Source of the DNA: Paremcibacter congregatus
GTDB taxonomy: Bacteria; Pseudomonadota; Alphaproteobacteria; Sphingomonadales; Emcibacteraceae
Length of the DNA stretch: 64,000 nucleotides
Assembly: GCF_006385135.1 (NCBI RefSeq)
Contig: NZ_CP041025.1
Coordinates: 3,255,501 to 3,319,500, forward strand
Reading direction: 5' to 3'
A program made the translations under genes and the position numbers. The notes beneath the pieces are model-generated. The model had not been told where the DNA came from. It searched no databases and was given only the letters and a program-made list of their open reading frames with translations. Shown here piece by piece: positions 61,716-64,000 of this stretch. How positions within the stretch are numbered: the first letter of the stretch is position 1; each line of letters starts with the position of its first letter.

Positions 61716-63193
61716 AGCGCGTTTCCTTCATTCAGATGTGTTCCTGTCTTTTCTGCGGCCATCGATACCTGTGCGGCATCGGCTCCTGCGTCAGACAGGG
61801 TCTGAGTATCTTCATCCTTGGTAAAATCGCCGCCCAAAGCCAAATGCAGGGCAATGCGATTGTTGATCCGTTGTTTCTTGACAGAGAGCAAGAGGCTCTG
61901 CTGATTCAGGCTTTGACGCTGGGATTCCAGCACCACCGTAATCTTGATCAGGCCACGACTGTATTGGTCCAGCGCCACATCCCGGGCCGCAACAGCATTC
62001 TCAGCCGCACGCGCCGTATGCTTTACTCTGCTCTTCAAAGACCGTTCCGCAGACAGGGCATTTTCAACTTCCTGAAAAGCCGCCAGAACTGTTTGAGCAA
62101 AAACCTGTTTCTCGGCTTCAAACAGTTCCTGTTGCGCACGGGCCGCATTGCGCAGCTTGCCGCCCTGGAAAATGGGCTGGGTAATACTGCCCATCAAATT
62201 CCAGAAAACATGATCAAATTTCAGGAGGTCGCTAAAAGTCGAGCTGCTGTTGCCGGTCCGGGCCGTGAGTGACAGGCTGGGCAGAAGGTCTTTTTCCGCC
62301 GATTGCTGACTGTAGCCCGCCTGCAACAGCCGCGCCTTCGCGGCCCGCAGGTCGGGGCGTTGTTCCAGCAAATTCATCGGCAGACCGAGCGGAATATCCT
62401 CATACTGATCCGGCAGAGCGCCGGCAGTCTTGATGCCTGCCGCCGGATAACGTCCGGCAAGAATTTCCAGTTTCCGCTTGTTGCTGTCCAGCACATCGCG
62501 TTGACGGCTGGCATTGGCGCGTTCCGCCTCCAGGCTGCTGGTGATCAGGCGCAGATCCAGCCCCGTTTCCAGCCCGCGTTCATAGCGGTTGGAAACAACC
62601 CGTACCGCCTGCTCATAACTCTCCACCGTCTGCTTCGACAATTCCAGTTGCGCTTCGGCTTCCACCACATCGAACCAGGCCTGGGCCACCTGGGCCGCAA
62701 GCGACAGGCGCGCCGCCCTCAGGTCCTGGTAGGTGGCCTGAAAACCTGCATCCGCCCCGGCGCGATCCGCCGCAAGCTTGCCCCAGATGTCGGCTTCCCA
62801 CCGGGCGTCTAGTCCGAGGGACAGTTCGTTCTCCGGACTTGAGCCTGCTGTTTTCTGGCGCTGGGCGTCGAAACTGGCGTCCAGGGTCGGGAAACGGTTG
62901 CCCCGGGTTACATCACGGGTGTACCCCGCGGCCGCAAGCCGAAAGGACGTTGCTTTGAAATCCGGATTATTCGCCAACACCTCATCGACAAATTCTGTCA
63001 GGGCGCCGTTGTTCATATCATCCAACCAGCCATGCTGCACACCAGCAGGCGTCTGATCCGTTTTTGAATCAGTCGCCACCCAGTTTGCTGCAATATCGGG
63101 GGTTGGAAGCGTCGCATCTGTCACCGGAACCGCCGCACAGGAACTGAGGGCGATCAACGAGACAGAAAGGACCAAATACTTGGGTCTTCTCAT
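61712..63193 (-). CDS. outer-membrane efflux channel, NodT/OprM family lipoprotein
   Basis: TolC-fold outer-membrane component, 493 residues, first gene of the operon. A lipoprotein signal ends in ALSSC (Cys19). Two repeats of the OEP domain are visible, the second starting ERSLKSRVKHTARAAENAVA, together with the typical LPSLSLTARTGNSSS and LGLPMNLLEQRPDLRAAKARL segments. The stop overlaps the adaptor start by 4 nt. Confidence 0.94.
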   Translation of the reverse strand: MRRPKYLVLSVSLIALSSCAAVPVTDATLPTPDIAANWVATDSKTDQTPAGVQHGWLDDMNNGALTEFVDEVLANNPDFKATSFRLAAAGYTRDVTRGNRFPTLDASFDAQRQKTAGSSPENELSLGLDARWEADIWGKLAADRAGADAGFQATYQDLRAARLSLAAQVAQAWFDVVEAEAQLELSKQTVESYEQAVRVVSNRYERGLETGLDLRLITSSLEAERANASRQRDVLDSNKRKLEILAGRYPAAGIKTAGALPDQYEDIPLGLPMNLLEQRPDLRAAKARLLQAGYSQQSAEKDLLPSLSLTARTGNSSSTFSDLLKFDHVFWNLMGSITQPIFQGGKLRNAARAQQELFEAEKQVFAQTVLAAFQEVENALSAERSLKSRVKHTARAAENAVAARDVALDQYSRGLIKITVVLESQRQSLNQQSLLLSVKKQRINNRIALHLALGGDFTKDEDTQTLSDAGADAAQVSMAAEKTGTHLNEGNAL

Positions 63194-63245
63194 TTTTATT
63201 AAGTATCCTTAACCTGCTCTTATTTTTATATGCAGGATCCGTAGT

Positions 63246-63264
63246 TCACAATTATAGTTTGTGA
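63246..63264 (-). promoter_or_regulatory. palindrome over a putative -10 box of the efflux operon
   Basis: TCACAA (63246-63251) and TTGTGA (63259-63264) form an inverted repeat of 6-bp arms with a 7-nt centre. On the minus strand a TATAAT (63251-63256) lies inside it, about 58 nt before the efflux operon start codon. A repressor binding here would block the promoter. The -35 element is not clear and no regulator gene is adjacent in the window. Confidence 0.4.
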
Positions 63265-63394
63265 TATCTTCCAAAGATTAATTTATATGAAATAATTGCA
63301 AAAAGCGATAGCTTCACCTGAAACTGATCTCAAAATTGCGTTCCTTTATCGCAAAAGTAACGGCGGCAAAGAAACATGGTCTTGAAAAATGAAA

Positions 63395-64000
63395 TCAACC
63401 GGCTTCCGTCTGCACGGAAATATGGTCCGCGACATCACCATCCGGCGTGAAACAAACCGCATTAAGCGCCCCGCCCCGCCCGCAGCCCCCGTCAAGCGTC
63501 GCCGTATGCGGGCTGTTCAGCCGCAACCCCTTGTTGCTATGGTCATAACCGCGCACGATTCGGGCAAAACCGCTGTAGGGTGATGTGATCTGGTCGAAGC
63601 GCCCATTATCCCACCAAAAGTTATCCTTCTGCATGGTGACCGGTCGGTTCACATCAATTGAGGCGTGAACAAACAACATCTTACCATCCCGACTGAAGCC
63701 GGCCCGCCGCAGGTTGCTCAGAAAAACCGAATGCCCCGGATGATTATGAATGGCGCGGCGCAAGCTGCTGGTCCAGCGCGATATGGACAGGGTGCCTTCG
63801 CGGGAAATCGCCCGCGCCACATGTTCGGGGGTGCCATAACTGGCGACCACCGCCCCGATATTATGATCGACCAGCCAGTCCATGACCTCCCCTGGATTAG
63901 GGGCAAACTGCAGTTCCAGCAGCTTGGTCAGCATTTCTTCACGGGCGCCGCGCAGATATACAAAGGCTTCGGGTTTCGAGGTGCCGCCCAGGGCCATAAG
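63395..64000 (-). CDS. metallophosphoesterase-like protein (5' truncated, degenerate motifs)
   Basis: C-terminal 202 codons of a gene that continues past the right edge. It aligns in pattern with the serine/threonine phosphatase-like metallophosphoesterase family: YLRG-x-x-EEML, LFVHASID and a final HTATLDGGCGRGGALNAV. The usual metal-binding GNHE reads GAREE, and the usual GHTP-type site reads RGYDHSNKG. So two metal ligands look replaced, and the protein may be a non-catalytic relative. The first motif (DxHG) lies outside the window and is unseen. It is 201 nt upstream of the efflux operon in the same direction. Confidence 0.7.
   Translation of the reverse strand, partial: LMALGGTSKPEAFVYLRGAREEMLTKLLELQFAPNPGEVMDWLVDHNIGAVVASYGTPEHVARAISREGTLSISRWTSSLRRAIHNHPGHSVFLSNLRRAGFSRDGKMLFVHASIDVNRPVTMQKDNFWWDNGRFDQITSPYSGFARIVRGYDHSNKGLRLNSPHTATLDGGCGRGGALNAVCFTPDGDVADHISVQTEAG

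Overview
The window is typical alphaproteobacterial chromosome, mid GC with dense coding. The evidence is a 338-residue RpoA with a GTG start, adk between secY and rpsM, a long zinc-free S14, an Ala/Glu-rich tail on L3, and an EF-Tu gene inside the str-S10 run. The genus cannot be fixed from sequence alone; a free-living marine order such as Emcibacterales or Kordiimonadales is only a guess. No insertion sequence, prophage, CRISPR array or rRNA gene was seen.

Layout. 1-5.5 kb: 3' part of tamB, facing an mscS-zntB pair. 5.5-11.1 kb: an accessory stretch with a LysR regulator, two small orphan genes, a eukaryotic-type ornithine decarboxylase whose start codon lies 19 nt after an intrinsic terminator, and an isolated TadG-TadE-TadE trio. 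11.1-13.9 kb: a D-2-hydroxyacid dehydrogenase, a cold-shock gene with a hairpin next to its ribosome binding site, and class II aldolase with a near-consensus promoter. 13.9-46.4 kb: one minus-strand block holding the translation and transcription core. In transcription order it reads tRNA-Tyr, tRNA-Gly, tuf, tRNA-Trp, secE-nusG, rplKAJL-rpoBC, rpsLG-fusA-tuf, the S10 and spc genes, adk, and rpsM-rpsK-rpoA-rplQ. It is divided by terminators after tuf2, tRNA-Trp, nusG, rpoC and rplQ, and by promoters before tRNA-Tyr, tRNA-Trp, rpsL and rpsM.

46.5-64 kb: rlmB, a Ste24-type M48 protease, tRNA-Thr with a strong terminator, a periplasmic binding protein next to a methyl-accepting chemotaxis protein, a secreted M20 amidohydrolase, an unknown membrane protein, and a coupled SNase / M48-LysM lipoprotein / thioredoxin-like run. 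These are followed by a tripartite RND efflux operon with overlapping genes and a palindrome over its putative -10 box, and a truncated metallophosphoesterase-like gene whose metal-binding motifs look lost.

Most of the window is conserved housekeeping. The best candidates for something new are the terminator in the decarboxylase leader, the degenerate phosphoesterase, the orphan Tad-like trio, the recurring ATCGAAT motif in the 5.5-8.8 kb spacers, and the cold-shock leader hairpin. No clearly undescribed multi-gene system was found.
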